NCBI RefSeq assembly: GCF_000312665.1
Contig: NZ_HF536772.1
Coordinates: 33,032-97,031 of the forward strand
Source: Rhizobium mesoamericanum STM3625
GTDB taxonomy: Bacteria; Pseudomonadota; Alphaproteobacteria; Rhizobiales; Rhizobiaceae
DNA: 64,000 bases
Direction of reading: 5' to 3'
The stretch's first letter is position 1. The number at the start of each line of letters is the position of its first letter. Below are positions 16,021 to 23,109 of this stretch, piece by piece. The notes beneath the pieces were generated by a model that was not told where the DNA came from, made no database searches, and saw nothing but the letters and a program-made list of their open reading frames with translations. The position numbers and the translations under genes were made by a program.

Positions 16021-16049
16021 GGAAACCGAGCAGCGTTTGCGCACAACCC

Positions 16050-16379
16050 TCACTGCATAGAGTCAAGGTGGATGACCTCGCCGAGCGGGCCGTCCTCCTT
16101 GTCATTCGCTTGTGCGGCAAGCGTTTTGAAGCGAAGCCGTTTAGCGAATTCTTCGCAGGTTTTTCTGAGCTTGGTAGGACTATCAGCTTGGTTAGAAGAA
16201 CTGATAACCAAGGCTTGGATGTCCATCAGAGCCTCGACGATATCCTCGTTTCTAAGAAAGAGTTGATCCGGATTCATCTCTTTCAACGCCTCAAGGATGC
16301 CTTTCCAGGCTGCTTCTCTTACAAGCGCTTGGTATTCCTTGTTGTGGCCGGGGTCCATCAGACCTTTAATCGGTGCCAT
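16050..16379 (-). CDS. Cargo protein 3 of a leftward operon, unknown
   Basis: A 109-residue helical protein from ATG 16379 (MAPIKGLMDPGHNKEY...). A longer frame opens at 16511 but would overlap the upstream gene. It is rich in charged helices (NPDQLFLRNEDIVEALMDIQAL; KLRKTCEEFAKRLRF). It lies 13 bp after the gene at 16393-16629 and is the last gene of the cargo operon. No family recognised. Confidence 0.5.
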   Translation of the reverse strand: MAPIKGLMDPGHNKEYQALVREAAWKGILEALKEMNPDQLFLRNEDIVEALMDIQALVISSSNQADSPTKLRKTCEEFAKRLRFKTLAAQANDKEDGPLGEVIHLDSMQ

Positions 16380-16392
16380 CGAAGTGCACTTT

Positions 16393-16629
16393 CTAGTCAG
16401 CGTAATAGTAGATCGGTTCATTTCCTGCAGCCGTACCGTCCGGCTTGAGGCCATAGATGTACTTTCCGTCGATCCACAGTGTCGGGATTTGATTCTCGTA
16501 GGAATATCCATATGCCTTATCGAGCCAGTGGATCGGTTTTGTTCCGCCCATGGCGTATAGGTACTTGTCGACTTGATACAGAGCGGCCTTATGCGTTTTG
16601 TAGTCGTAAATGTATCGAGTATCGGACAT
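16393..16629 (-). CDS. Cargo protein 2, small Tyr-rich protein
   Basis: A 78-residue protein unusually rich in tyrosine (about 14 residues), with KPIHWLDKAYGYSYENQIPTL and WIDGKYIYGL. No signal peptide. The ATG at 16629 follows the upstream stop by two bases and uses GGGAAG as ribosome site, so it is translationally linked to cargo protein 1. Function unknown. Confidence 0.5.
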   Translation of the reverse strand: MSDTRYIYDYKTHKAALYQVDKYLYAMGGTKPIHWLDKAYGYSYENQIPTLWIDGKYIYGLKPDGTAAGNEPIYYYAD

Positions 16630-16631
16630 CG

Positions 16632-17111
16632 TTACTTCCCGCTCTTGTAGCTTCGACCCTTGACGTAAAACTCCAACAGCGCAATCAAAAGCCGCTCAAG
16701 CTTTTCCTGATCGGTTGAAAAGAACTCGAAAGGCTCGAGCTGTGGGGTTGAAGTACCGACAAAGACCGGCCGCACATACCCTCGTGGCTCTAGATGGAAA
16801 AACGCCTTCGCCCCCAAATCCTCGCGATTCTTGAAGAGCGCCGCTTCTGCGGACTTAAGGAAGTTGGTGCCAGCAGGACTTTCTTTCACCTCAAAGAGGA
16901 ATTCGTGCTCCGCAGTCGTGCTGTGAAGCGCCGTCGCCGCGCGGCCGAGCATGTCTACAAAGTCGGGCCAGGCGCTCGCCGCCCCAGCCTTCCTCGCGGC
17001 TTCACGAACAGCTTCTTCCTCCTCTGCGCGCTTCTTTTCGGCGAATTCTCGGTCTTTTCTCTCGTTTTCTTCAAGCGCGGCCTTGAGGCGCTCCTGCATC
17101 TTGTTGTCCAT
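16632..17111 (-). CDS. Cargo protein 1, coiled-coil N-terminus, unknown
   Basis: A 159-residue protein, start ATG 17111 with CAGGAG upstream. Residues about 1-50 form a highly charged coiled coil (KAALEENERKDREFAEKKRAEEEEA). A globular domain follows, with a FLFEVKESPAGTNFLKSAE segment and a C-terminal helix (QEKLERLLIALLEFYVKG). It heads a three-gene leftward operon inside a rightward element, a common place for satellite cargo such as anti-phage functions. No known defence domain is recognisable. Confidence 0.55.
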   Translation of the reverse strand: MDNKMQERLKAALEENERKDREFAEKKRAEEEEAVREAARKAGAASAWPDFVDMLGRAATALHSTTAEHEFLFEVKESPAGTNFLKSAEAALFKNREDLGAKAFFHLEPRGYVRPVFVGTSTPQLEPFEFFSTDQEKLERLLIALLEFYVKGRSYKSGK

Positions 17112-17208
17112 GCGAGCTCCTGATTCGTTCGTGATCAAAAGCTTCAGCGATTGCTGAACGGTTGTCCATCAAGATGGCACTCAACTCACAATGAAAAATC
17201 GGCTCTTC

Positions 17209-17763
17209 TCAATCGCCAGCAACCAACTCGCCGACAAAGCCTATCGTAACTTGGGTGAATTTCGAGATGAACTGCAGATCGGCGAATGTGCGGGACGAAT
17301 TTCGCGCACTATAGTCGATGCGGTCGAACCTATCGCCAACGCGCCATTCAATGCGAGCCGACGGATTTGGCCCGTATAAGTAGACGTCGACAGATCCATG
17401 CTCCGGGTCTCGATAGGAATCACGATCGCCAGGGACTGCCTCGAGCAATGCGGCAACCGCATCGCCGAAGGTCTCGCCGCGCCTCACCTCTTTGCCGTCG
17501 TCATCAAAGACTAGAGGGTCAGACGCTGCCAGCGAACCGTAGTCTCTCACCGTCTTGGCGCTATCCTTCACGTTGCGGCTGCCGGCGACCGCGATAAGCA
17601 GGTTTGCCGCGTCCTCGAATGTGACGCGGGCGACTGCGCGCCCTCTGCCGCCCATTGTGCGAAGCTCGGCCAGCGCTAGGTTGCGGTCGTGCTGGATGAC
17701 CGTTCCCTCTGGAACTCCCGTCTCTCTTGCTATCGCAGCAACCAACTCCTTTGGGCTTGCCAT
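17209..17763 (-). CDS. Hypothetical HTH-like protein, possible element regulator
   Basis: A 184-residue protein, start ATG 17763 after a GGAG. The N-terminus (SPKELVAAIARETGVPEGTVIQHDRNLALAELRT) looks like a helix-turn-helix or winged-helix domain, followed by a small helical region (FEDAANLLIAVAG) and a strand-rich C-terminal half. It is transcribed away from the 17898 gene across a 134-bp control region with a dyad and a good promoter. This is the arrangement expected of a repressor and its target, but that is inference; no named family recognised. Confidence 0.55.
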   Translation of the reverse strand: MASPKELVAAIARETGVPEGTVIQHDRNLALAELRTMGGRGRAVARVTFEDAANLLIAVAGSRNVKDSAKTVRDYGSLAASDPLVFDDDGKEVRRGETFGDAVAALLEAVPGDRDSYRDPEHGSVDVYLYGPNPSARIEWRVGDRFDRIDYSARNSSRTFADLQFISKFTQVTIGFVGELVAGD

Positions 17764-17813
17764 ACAGTCTCCTCGGTGTGGTGTGGTGGTGACATCCAAG
17801 TAGCACAAATTTC

Positions 17814-17865
17814 TTTCGCGTAAAACGCAAAAGAGGGTTGACGATGCCCCTCAATTGCGTATTAT
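17814..17865 (+). promoter_or_regulatory. Sigma-70-type promoter with upstream dyad
   Basis: TTGACG (17838-17843), a 16-bp spacer and TATTAT (17860-17865) form a good promoter for the 17898 gene. Upstream is an imperfect dyad, TTTCGCGTAAAACGCAAAA (17814-17832), with GCGT/ACGC arms. A regulator binding there could control both divergent genes. Confidence 0.6.
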
Positions 17866-17897
17866 GGAAAACAGATTTGAGGCAACGAGGAAAACGA

Positions 17898-18152
17898 ATG
17901 ACACTGCACACGCTTCCGCAGGCAGACAGAAAGCTCAAAGTTCAGGATCTTGAGAATGACGTGTGCAGCCTGCTCCACATGACCCGAATCGCGGTTTCGC
18001 ACATCGAGGGCGTCGTCAACTTCGAGCACAGCATCGGCAACTTGTCCGATGACGAATCAAACGGCGTAATCTTCGCTTTGTACGAGATTCACAGCCGCGC
18101 CCAAGCGCTTCGAGATCGGTTCTACGAGGCCGTGCACGGACAGAGCGCCTAA
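17898..18152 (+). CDS. Small hypothetical element protein
   Basis: An 84-residue helical protein (VQDLENDVCSLLHMTRIAVSHIEGVVNFEHSIG, then NGVIFALYEIHSRAQALRDRFYEAVHG), start ATG 17898 with GAGG upstream. It resembles small regulatory or phage early proteins in size and helicity. It is driven by the promoter at 17838-17865 and is followed 8 bp later by the tRNA-like gene. Function unknown. Confidence 0.55.
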   Translation: MTLHTLPQADRKLKVQDLENDVCSLLHMTRIAVSHIEGVVNFEHSIGNLSDDESNGVIFALYEIHSRAQALRDRFYEAVHGQSA

Positions 18153-18160
18153 TGAGTTTC

Positions 18161-18236
18161 GCCCACGTATCGTGGCCAGCTTCTACCTGGCGCAACGTAG
18201 CGGATGACGCAGGTTCGAATCCTGCCGTGGGCTCCA
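18161..18236 (+). tRNA. D-arm-less tRNA-Arg(UCU)-like gene
   Basis: The 76-nt unit has a perfect 7-bp acceptor stem (GCCCACG 18161-18167 with CGTGGGC 18226-18232), discriminator T and encoded CCA (18234-18236), and a perfect T arm (GCAGG-TTCGAAT-CCTGC, 18209-18225). It also has a perfect anticodon arm, GCCAG-CTTCTAC-CTGGC (18175-18191), whose loop reads anticodon TCT at 18182-18184. There is no D arm, only 7 nt (TATCGTG) before the anticodon stem, and the variable region is 17 nt. Chance occurrence of all three stems is very unlikely. It may be a minimal functional tRNA for the rare codon AGA, a tRNA mimic, or a decayed tRNA. Confidence 0.55.
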
Positions 18237-18385
18237 TCTTCACCACAGGCGAGCGCGACACCACCGCCCCTACATGTGCGGCGCGCTCCCGCTCCATCGC
18301 GGCCAATCGCCATGCTTAACCCATGGAACACCCGCCGCGTTAGGCCGTCGCTCGCAAGGGCGGCGGCTTTATTCGCGAGCGCCCC

Positions 18386-18414
18386 TTGATGGCGGCGACG
18401 TGTTTTCAGTTAAT
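18386..18414 (+). promoter_or_regulatory. Weak candidate promoter of the integrase operon
   Basis: TTGATG (18386-18391), 17 bp and GTTAAT (18409-18414) precede the 18445 gene by 30 bp. Each box matches consensus at four of six positions. The rest of 18237-18444 is non-coding; I see only short GC-rich dyads there. Confidence 0.3.
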
Positions 18415-18444
18415 TTATGTCTATCACGAGCAGCAGGAGGATGA

Positions 18445-18594
18445 ATGACAGCGCAACTGGCAACTATCAGCAACCCGAATAACGACGGCCACGCGCGCGA
18501 GGCCTTTCTGGCTTTCGTCCGAGCCCTGGCCGTACGGCAAGCGCGCATTGACGCCATGGTCGCGTCGGCGGCCAACGATAACCGCCCATCATGA
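18445..18594 (+). CDS. Small protein coupled to the integrase
   Basis: A 49-residue ORF, start ATG 18445 with CAGGAGG upstream, stop overlapping the integrase ATG (ATGA). It has one helix (AREAFLAFVRALAVRQARIDAMVA) and ends SAANDNRPS. Small genes coupled to serine integrases can be directionality factors, but there is no sequence proof here. Confidence 0.6.
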   Translation: MTAQLATISNPNNDGHAREAFLAFVRALAVRQARIDAMVASAANDNRPS

Positions 18595-20192
18595 GGCGTG
18601 CCGTCATATATGCGCGGTACTCCACCGACCTGCAAAACGACCAATCCGTCGAAGACCAAATAAGATTGTGCAAGACTCATGCTGAACGGCTGGGCCTTCA
18701 AGTCGTTCATGAATACTTCGATCGCGCAAAGTCCGGAGCGTCTATGTTCGGCCGACCTGGCTTGTCGAGCCTCATGCAGGCTGCCGAGCTAGGCTCATTC
18801 GACGTGCTCATAGCCGAGGCACCTGACCGCATCTCCCGCGATATCGCCGACCTCGCCCACATCCACAAGACGCTCCGATTCCGCCAGGTCGAAATGAACT
18901 GCGTGAACGGTGGCGCCCTGGATACCGTTCAAATCGGCATGTACGGCGTCGTCGGGCAAATGCAGCGCGAAGAAGGTGCCAAAAAGGTCAAGCGTGGCAT
19001 GGTGGGCGTTGTGCGCTCTGGTCGCAATCCGGGCGGAAAGGCGTATGGCTATCGGCCCGTACTTGGCAAGAAAGGTGAGCTAGAAATCGTCGAGGATGAA
19101 GCGGCGACGGTGCGGAGAATATTCGAGCTTTATTCCACCGGCTTCGCTCCGCGCACGATCGCTGCGACGTTGAATGCGGAGGGCATCCCGGCGCCGCGTG
19201 GGCTGCGCTGGAACGGCTCGACCATCAACGGCAACGGCCAACGTGGCAACGGCATCCTGCGAAACCCTATTTACGCCGGCAAGCTCATCTGGAACCGCGT
19301 GCACATGGTGAAAGATCCATCCACCGGCCGCCGCATATCGCGCGTCAATCCAGAAAGTGAGTATGAGGAAATCGACGCACAGCACCTTCGCGTTGTCGAC
19401 CAGTCGCTATTTGATGCCGTCCAGGCACGCAAAGAGGCTACAGGCGGCCCGCGACCACGCGACGTGCCGAAGTCCAAGCGCTTGCTTTCTGGCCTTTTGC
19501 GCTGTGGCTGCTGTGGCGGCGGCATGGCGCTGATCGGCGTTGACCGCAGCGGCCCGCGGATCCAGTGCAGCACCTATCGGGAATCGCGAAGCTGCACAAA
19601 CGGCGCTCGCTATTACATTGAGAAGCTCGAGCGCCAGGTGCTCGACAGCTTGCGCATCCAGTTTGCTGACACGGCCATCATTGACGAGTACGTCAAAGCC
19701 TACCGCGAAGAGCGCCGCAAGATCGAAGCCGAGGCGCGCAGAAACCGGAGCGCTACTGAGAAAGGCCTTGCCGACGCAAAGGCAGGCATTACGCGAATCG
19801 TCGAGCGAATCGCAAAAGGCCTGATTGATGACGATGAGGCTGCTGCGCTGCTGCAGCCGTTGCGGCAAGAGCGCGACCGACTGGAGAGAGATCTAGCGGC
19901 AAGCGAAGCGCCGTCAAACGTTATCGAGCTTCACCCGCAAGCTGTTAAGCGCTTCCGAGAGAACGTCGAGCAGCTTGCCGATATCGTCGCAACAAAGACC
20001 GGCACCGTTGATGTTGGCGCGGCAAGCGCCTTCCGCCAGTTGGTGGCGGCCGTGATCGTTCACCCAAGACAGAAAGGAGATCCCTACACGATCCAAATCA
20101 AAGGATACTTGTCGAGCCTTATCGATTCTACACTGTCGGCTAAATCGTTGGTAGCGGAGGAGGGATTTGAACCCCCGACACAAGGATTATGA
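18591..20192 (+). CDS. Large serine recombinase (element integrase)
   Basis: A 533-residue integrase in the integrated state. The resolvase domain covers residues 1-150, with the nucleophile Ser in YARYSTDLQNDQS (about residue 11) and conserved Arg in EAPDRISRD. The recombinase domain follows (GGKAYGYRPV...FELYSTGFAPRTIAATLNAEGIP), then a zinc ribbon (RCGCCGGGMALIG...SCTNG) and a coiled coil. It acts between attP and the tRNA-Met 3' end. The last ten residues (EGFEPPTQGL) are translated from the tRNA gene; the native C-terminus lies at 3561-3671 and is joined only after excision. Serine integrases using tRNA genes are less usual than tyrosine ones. Confidence 0.92.
   Translation: MRRAVIYARYSTDLQNDQSVEDQIRLCKTHAERLGLQVVHEYFDRAKSGASMFGRPGLSSLMQAAELGSFDVLIAEAPDRISRDIADLAHIHKTLRFRQVEMNCVNGGALDTVQIGMYGVVGQMQREEGAKKVKRGMVGVVRSGRNPGGKAYGYRPVLGKKGELEIVEDEAATVRRIFELYSTGFAPRTIAATLNAEGIPAPRGLRWNGSTINGNGQRGNGILRNPIYAGKLIWNRVHMVKDPSTGRRISRVNPESEYEEIDAQHLRVVDQSLFDAVQARKEATGGPRPRDVPKSKRLLSGLLRCGCCGGGMALIGVDRSGPRIQCSTYRESRSCTNGARYYIEKLERQVLDSLRIQFADTAIIDEYVKAYREERRKIEAEARRNRSATEKGLADAKAGITRIVERIAKGLIDDDEAAALLQPLRQERDRLERDLAASEAPSNVIELHPQAVKRFRENVEQLADIVATKTGTVDVGAASAFRQLVAAVIVHPRQKGDPYTIQIKGYLSSLIDSTLSAKSLVAEEGFEPPTQGL
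20149..20160. repeat. attR: tRNA-Met 3' end beside the integrase
   Basis: TGGTAGCGGAGG, identical to attL at 3550-3561. It is the complement of the CCA end and acceptor strand of tRNA-Met. The integrase frame passes through it with codon 523 (GAG) at 20157-20159. Confidence 0.85.
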
Positions 20193-20225
20193 TTCCTCTG
20201 CTCTGACCTACTGAGCTACTCCGCC
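20149..20225 (-). tRNA. tRNA-Met(CAU), elongator-type
   Basis: A 77-nt cloverleaf on the minus strand: acceptor GGCGGAG with CTCCGCT, discriminator A, encoded CCA; a TAGCTCAG D-arm; an anticodon arm with CAT in AATCATAATCC; a T loop in GGGGGTTCAAATCCC. Position 1 pairs G-T. The gene is intact because the element carries a copy of its 3' end and restores it on integration. The integrase stop codon lies inside it. Confidence 0.95.
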
Positions 20226-20333
20226 ACTGGTCAACGGTGCCGTTCGCGGCGCGCGGCCCGTGGGATGAGCGGCTTATAAGGTGCGCTTCGGCTTTGTGTC
20301 AAGCGCATGATCGAGAAAATACCACAGGCTTTT

Positions 20334-21533
20334 TCAGGCGGCGACCGGGCTGGCCAGCAGTGCCTTCAGCGAGGCTTCCGCCACCGGTTCGCGCTCAGAG
20401 CGCTCGATGAATCCGCCACCGTAAACACGCGCATCGTCTCCGGGCGCCGAATAAAGCGCACAGGCCTGGCCGGGTGCAACGCCAGCTTCTCCGACTGCAA
20501 GATCGACGTAGATGCCGGTCGCATCGGCATGCAGGACAGCGGGTGTCGGTGCACGCGTCGATCGGACCTTGGCAAAACATCCGAAGCCCTCGCCAGAGGC
20601 CGCCTCTGCAAGCGGTTCGTCGCCCAGCCAGTTGACATCGCGCAGATAGACACGGTGCGTTTCCAGCGCTTCCTTGGGCCCGACGATAACCCGGCGGGAA
20701 CGAGCATCGAGGTAGACCACGTAGAGCGGCTCGCCGGTGGCAATGCCAATGCCGCGGCGCTGGCCGATGGTGTAGTGCAGGATGCCTTCATGCTGACCCA
20801 GCACGCGTCCATCAAGATGAACGATCTCGCCGGCAAGCGCCGCATTCGGCTTCAGCTTGTGGATGATATCTGAGTATTTGCCCTGCGGCACGAAACAGAT
20901 GTCCTGGCTGTCAGCCTTCTTGGCGACCACCAGACCCATCTCTTCGGCGAGCTTGCGGGTTTCGGCCTTGGGCAGGCCGCCAAGGGGAAAGCGCAGATAA
21001 TCGATCTGCTCCTGTGTCGTCGCGAAAAGGAAGTAGCTCTGGTCACGATCGGCATCGGCTGGGCGAAAAAGCGCGCGGCGACCGGGAATGCCGGGAGCTG
21101 GATTGGGCCGCGAGCGAATGTAATGACCGGTTGCCAGTGCATCGGCGCCGAGCTCCTTGGCGGTTGCCAGGAGATCCGCGAACTTGACAGTCTGATTGCA
21201 CGAGACGCAGGGGATTGGCGTCTCTCCGGCCACATAGCTTTCCATGAAGGGGTTGATCACCGTGTCGCGGAACCGCTTCTCGTAGTCCAAGACATAGTGC
21301 GGGATGCCGAGCGTCTCGCAAACACGACGGGCGTCGTCAATATCCTGTCCGGCACAGCAGGAACCGGCGCGGTGAACAGCAGCACCATGATCATAGAGCT
21401 GCAAGGTGATGCCGAGCACGTCATAGCCCTGACATTTGAGAATGCCTGCCACCACGGAGCTGTCAACGCCGCCGGACATGGCGACGACAACGCGGGTATC
21501 TTCCGGCTTCTTGTCAAAATCCAGTGTGTTCAC
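20334..21533 (-). CDS. mnmA: tRNA-specific 2-thiouridylase MnmA
   Basis: A 399-residue enzyme that makes 2-thiouridine at the wobble position of tRNA-Lys, Glu and Gln. The PP-loop SGGVDSSV (about residues 20-27) binds ATP. The first catalytic Cys is in [13 protein letters not shown] (about 107-113) and the second in [13 protein letters not shown] (about 207). The C-terminal barrel domain is complete. The start is GTG 21533, overlapping the stop of an upstream frame (GTGA), which suggests former translational coupling. Confidence 0.95.
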   Translation of the reverse strand: MNTLDFDKKPEDTRVVVAMSGGVDSSVVAGILKCQGYDVLGITLQLYDHGAAVHRAGSCCAGQDIDDARRVCETLGIPHYVLDYEKRFRDTVINPFMESYVAGETPIPCVSCNQTVKFADLLATAKELGADALATGHYIRSRPNPAPGIPGRRALFRPADADRDQSYFLFATTQEQIDYLRFPLGGLPKAETRKLAEEMGLVVAKKADSQDICFVPQGKYSDIIHKLKPNAALAGEIVHLDGRVLGQHEGILHYTIGQRRGIGIATGEPLYVVYLDARSRRVIVGPKEALETHRVYLRDVNWLGDEPLAEAASGEGFGCFAKVRSTRAPTPAVLHADATGIYVDLAVGEAGVAPGQACALYSAPGDDARVYGGGFIERSEREPVAEASLKALLASPVAA

Positions 21534-21698
21534 GGGGTGGCTGCCAATTCTAAGCTTGTTGCAATCCGCCCATCAAAGCCGGCGGGTTTCAGGGTCCGCG
21601 CGGGAGCGGCCGACGGACTTTCGTTGGCGAGGATATAGAAAGGATTGAGTTCCGGCGCAAGAGGCGGACAATTTGCGGCATCTCCGAGCGCAATCGCT
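21530..21698 (-). pseudogene. Truncated coding fragment coupled to mnmA
   Basis: About 55 codons (AIALGDAANCPPLAPELNPFYILANE ... SLELAATP) run from just after the chrA stop to a TGA overlapping the mnmA GTG. The composition looks like protein, and the GTGA overlap suggests this is the 3' end of the gene that originally preceded mnmA, cut when the chromate block was inserted. No start or family is recognised. Confidence 0.35.
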
Positions 21699-23108
21699 TC
21701 ACAGTGTCCCAAGCAGCTTCCAGGCCATTCCGGCCACGGCACATGCGAGCAGCGTCGGAATAACCGACATTCTGAACCGGAAGATCGCACTGGCGGCCGC
21801 GACGCTGAGGATGAGCGACGGCAGGGCTAGCGACGACCAGACGGGCAGCTCGATCCAAATAGGACCAAACCGGTGGATGCTGGCCTCCGTAAACAGGAAG
21901 TGCAGACCGAACCAGATGGCGAGGTTCAGGATGACGCCTACCACGGCAGCGGTGATGGCCGACATCGCACTCGCAAGCGACGCATTGCCCCGCAGCTTTT
22001 CGATGAAAGGAGCACCGAGGAAAATCCAGAGAAAGCATGGCACGAACGTGACCCAGGTCGTAAGCATCGCTGCTAGCGTGGCTGATGTGATCGGATCGAG
22101 GCCACCGGGGTCGCGGTACGCACCCATGAACCCCACGAATTGGAGAACCATGATCAGGGGCCCCGGCGTGGTCTCAGCCATGCCGAGACCGTCAAGCATC
22201 TCCGTCGGGCGCAGCCAGCCGTAGTGCTGCACCGCCTCCTGTGCGACATAGGCCAGCACGGCGTATGCACCGCCAAAGGTGACGACGGCCATTTTGCTGA
22301 AGAAGACGCCGATTTGCGTGAACACGTCATCTCCGCCGCGAAAAACATAGAGCAGCAGAAGCGGTCCGAGCCAGAGCGCCAGCAGCACAGCCGAAATCTT
22401 CAGCGACCACACCAGGTTCGGCCGTGCATGGGTCGGCGTGTCCTCGCCAAGCGCGGAATCCGCATCTGCAAGGGCGTGACCGGCAGCGGCTTTATGGCCG
22501 TTGCCTGCCTGGAAAAGCCGCGAGCCGGACTTCGAACCCACGAAACCTGTGATCGCCGCAATCAAAATGATCAGCGGGAACGGCACATGAAGAACAAAAA
22601 TCCCCACGAATGCGGCGGCCGCGATAGCAACCATGGCCGGGTTTTTGAGCGCTCGTCGGCCGATCCGAATGACAGCTTGTACAACCACAGCAAGCACGGC
22701 GGCCTTGAGGCCGAAAAACATGCCCTCTACGGCGTCGAGGCTCCCAAACACCACGTAGACGTAGCTGAGAGCAAGGATGGACAGGAAGCCGGGCAGGACG
22801 AAAAGAATACCAGCCACAAGCCCTCCCGCCGTCCTATGCATGAGCCAACCGATGTAGATGGCGAGCTGCTGCGCCTCCGGACCGGGCAACAGCATGCAAT
22901 AGTTGAGGGCATGCAGAAACCGATCTTCGCCGATCCACTTCTTTTCATCGACGACGATCCGGTGCATGACGGCGATCTGCCCGGCGGGGCCACCGAAGCT
23001 CAACGCCGCCACGCGCAGCCAGACACGAAACGCCTCGCCAAAAGAGATGCCGTGGCTCATCCGACCCGCAGTCTCGCCGGTGGGCGTATCCGTGACAAGG
23101 TTGACCAT
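21699..23108 (-). CDS. chrA: Chromate efflux transporter ChrA
   Basis: A 469-residue membrane protein of the CHR family, exporting chromate. It has the two homologous halves of long-chain ChrA: the N-half motif FGGPAGQIAVMH with LPGPEAQQLAIYIG, and the C-half counterpart FGGAYAVLAYVAQEAV with ETTPGPLIMVLQFVGFMGAY. A hydrophilic linker (about residues 210-250) separates them, and about ten to twelve membrane segments are visible. Start ATG 23108 follows AGGGAAACTGAG. It begins one base after the chrB stop. Confidence 0.95.
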   Translation of the reverse strand: MVNLVTDTPTGETAGRMSHGISFGEAFRVWLRVAALSFGGPAGQIAVMHRIVVDEKKWIGEDRFLHALNYCMLLPGPEAQQLAIYIGWLMHRTAGGLVAGILFVLPGFLSILALSYVYVVFGSLDAVEGMFFGLKAAVLAVVVQAVIRIGRRALKNPAMVAIAAAAFVGIFVLHVPFPLIILIAAITGFVGSKSGSRLFQAGNGHKAAAGHALADADSALGEDTPTHARPNLVWSLKISAVLLALWLGPLLLLYVFRGGDDVFTQIGVFFSKMAVVTFGGAYAVLAYVAQEAVQHYGWLRPTEMLDGLGMAETTPGPLIMVLQFVGFMGAYRDPGGLDPITSATLAAMLTTWVTFVPCFLWIFLGAPFIEKLRGNASLASAMSAITAAVVGVILNLAIWFGLHFLFTEASIHRFGPIWIELPVWSSLALPSLILSVAAASAIFRFRMSVIPTLLACAVAGMAWKLLGTL

Positions 23109-23109
23109 C

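Larger units (their letters stand above)
3550..20160 (+). mobile_element. 16.6-kb tRNA-Met-integrated, tail-less head-forming element (cf-PICI-like satellite or reduced prophage)
   Basis: The limits are a 12-bp direct repeat, TGGTAGCGGAGG, at 3550-3561 and 20149-20160; the right copy is the 3' end of an intact tRNA-Met gene. Inside are a serine integrase at the tRNA end, a primase-helicase, an iteron-like array, HTH-type proteins, portal, prohead protease, capsid, HNH, two head connectors, TerS and TerL, plus unknown cargo. Almost all core genes read rightward. No tail tube, tape measure, baseplate, holin or endolysin is present. Capsid-forming phage-inducible chromosomal islands have this composition and borrow helper tails. 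A deletion-derived prophage is the alternative. The circle would be 16,599 bp. Confidence 0.85.

Noticed and set aside
18016..18331. Minus-strand frames containing AGFEPASSATL and GRIRTC
   Set aside because: This is the usual translation of the complement of a tRNA T arm; here it arises from the tRNA-like gene at 18161-18236.
20160..20192. EGFEPPTQGL as a natural integrase C-terminus
   Set aside because: These codons belong to tRNA-Met; the in-phase frame in attL gives a more natural element-encoded C-terminus.
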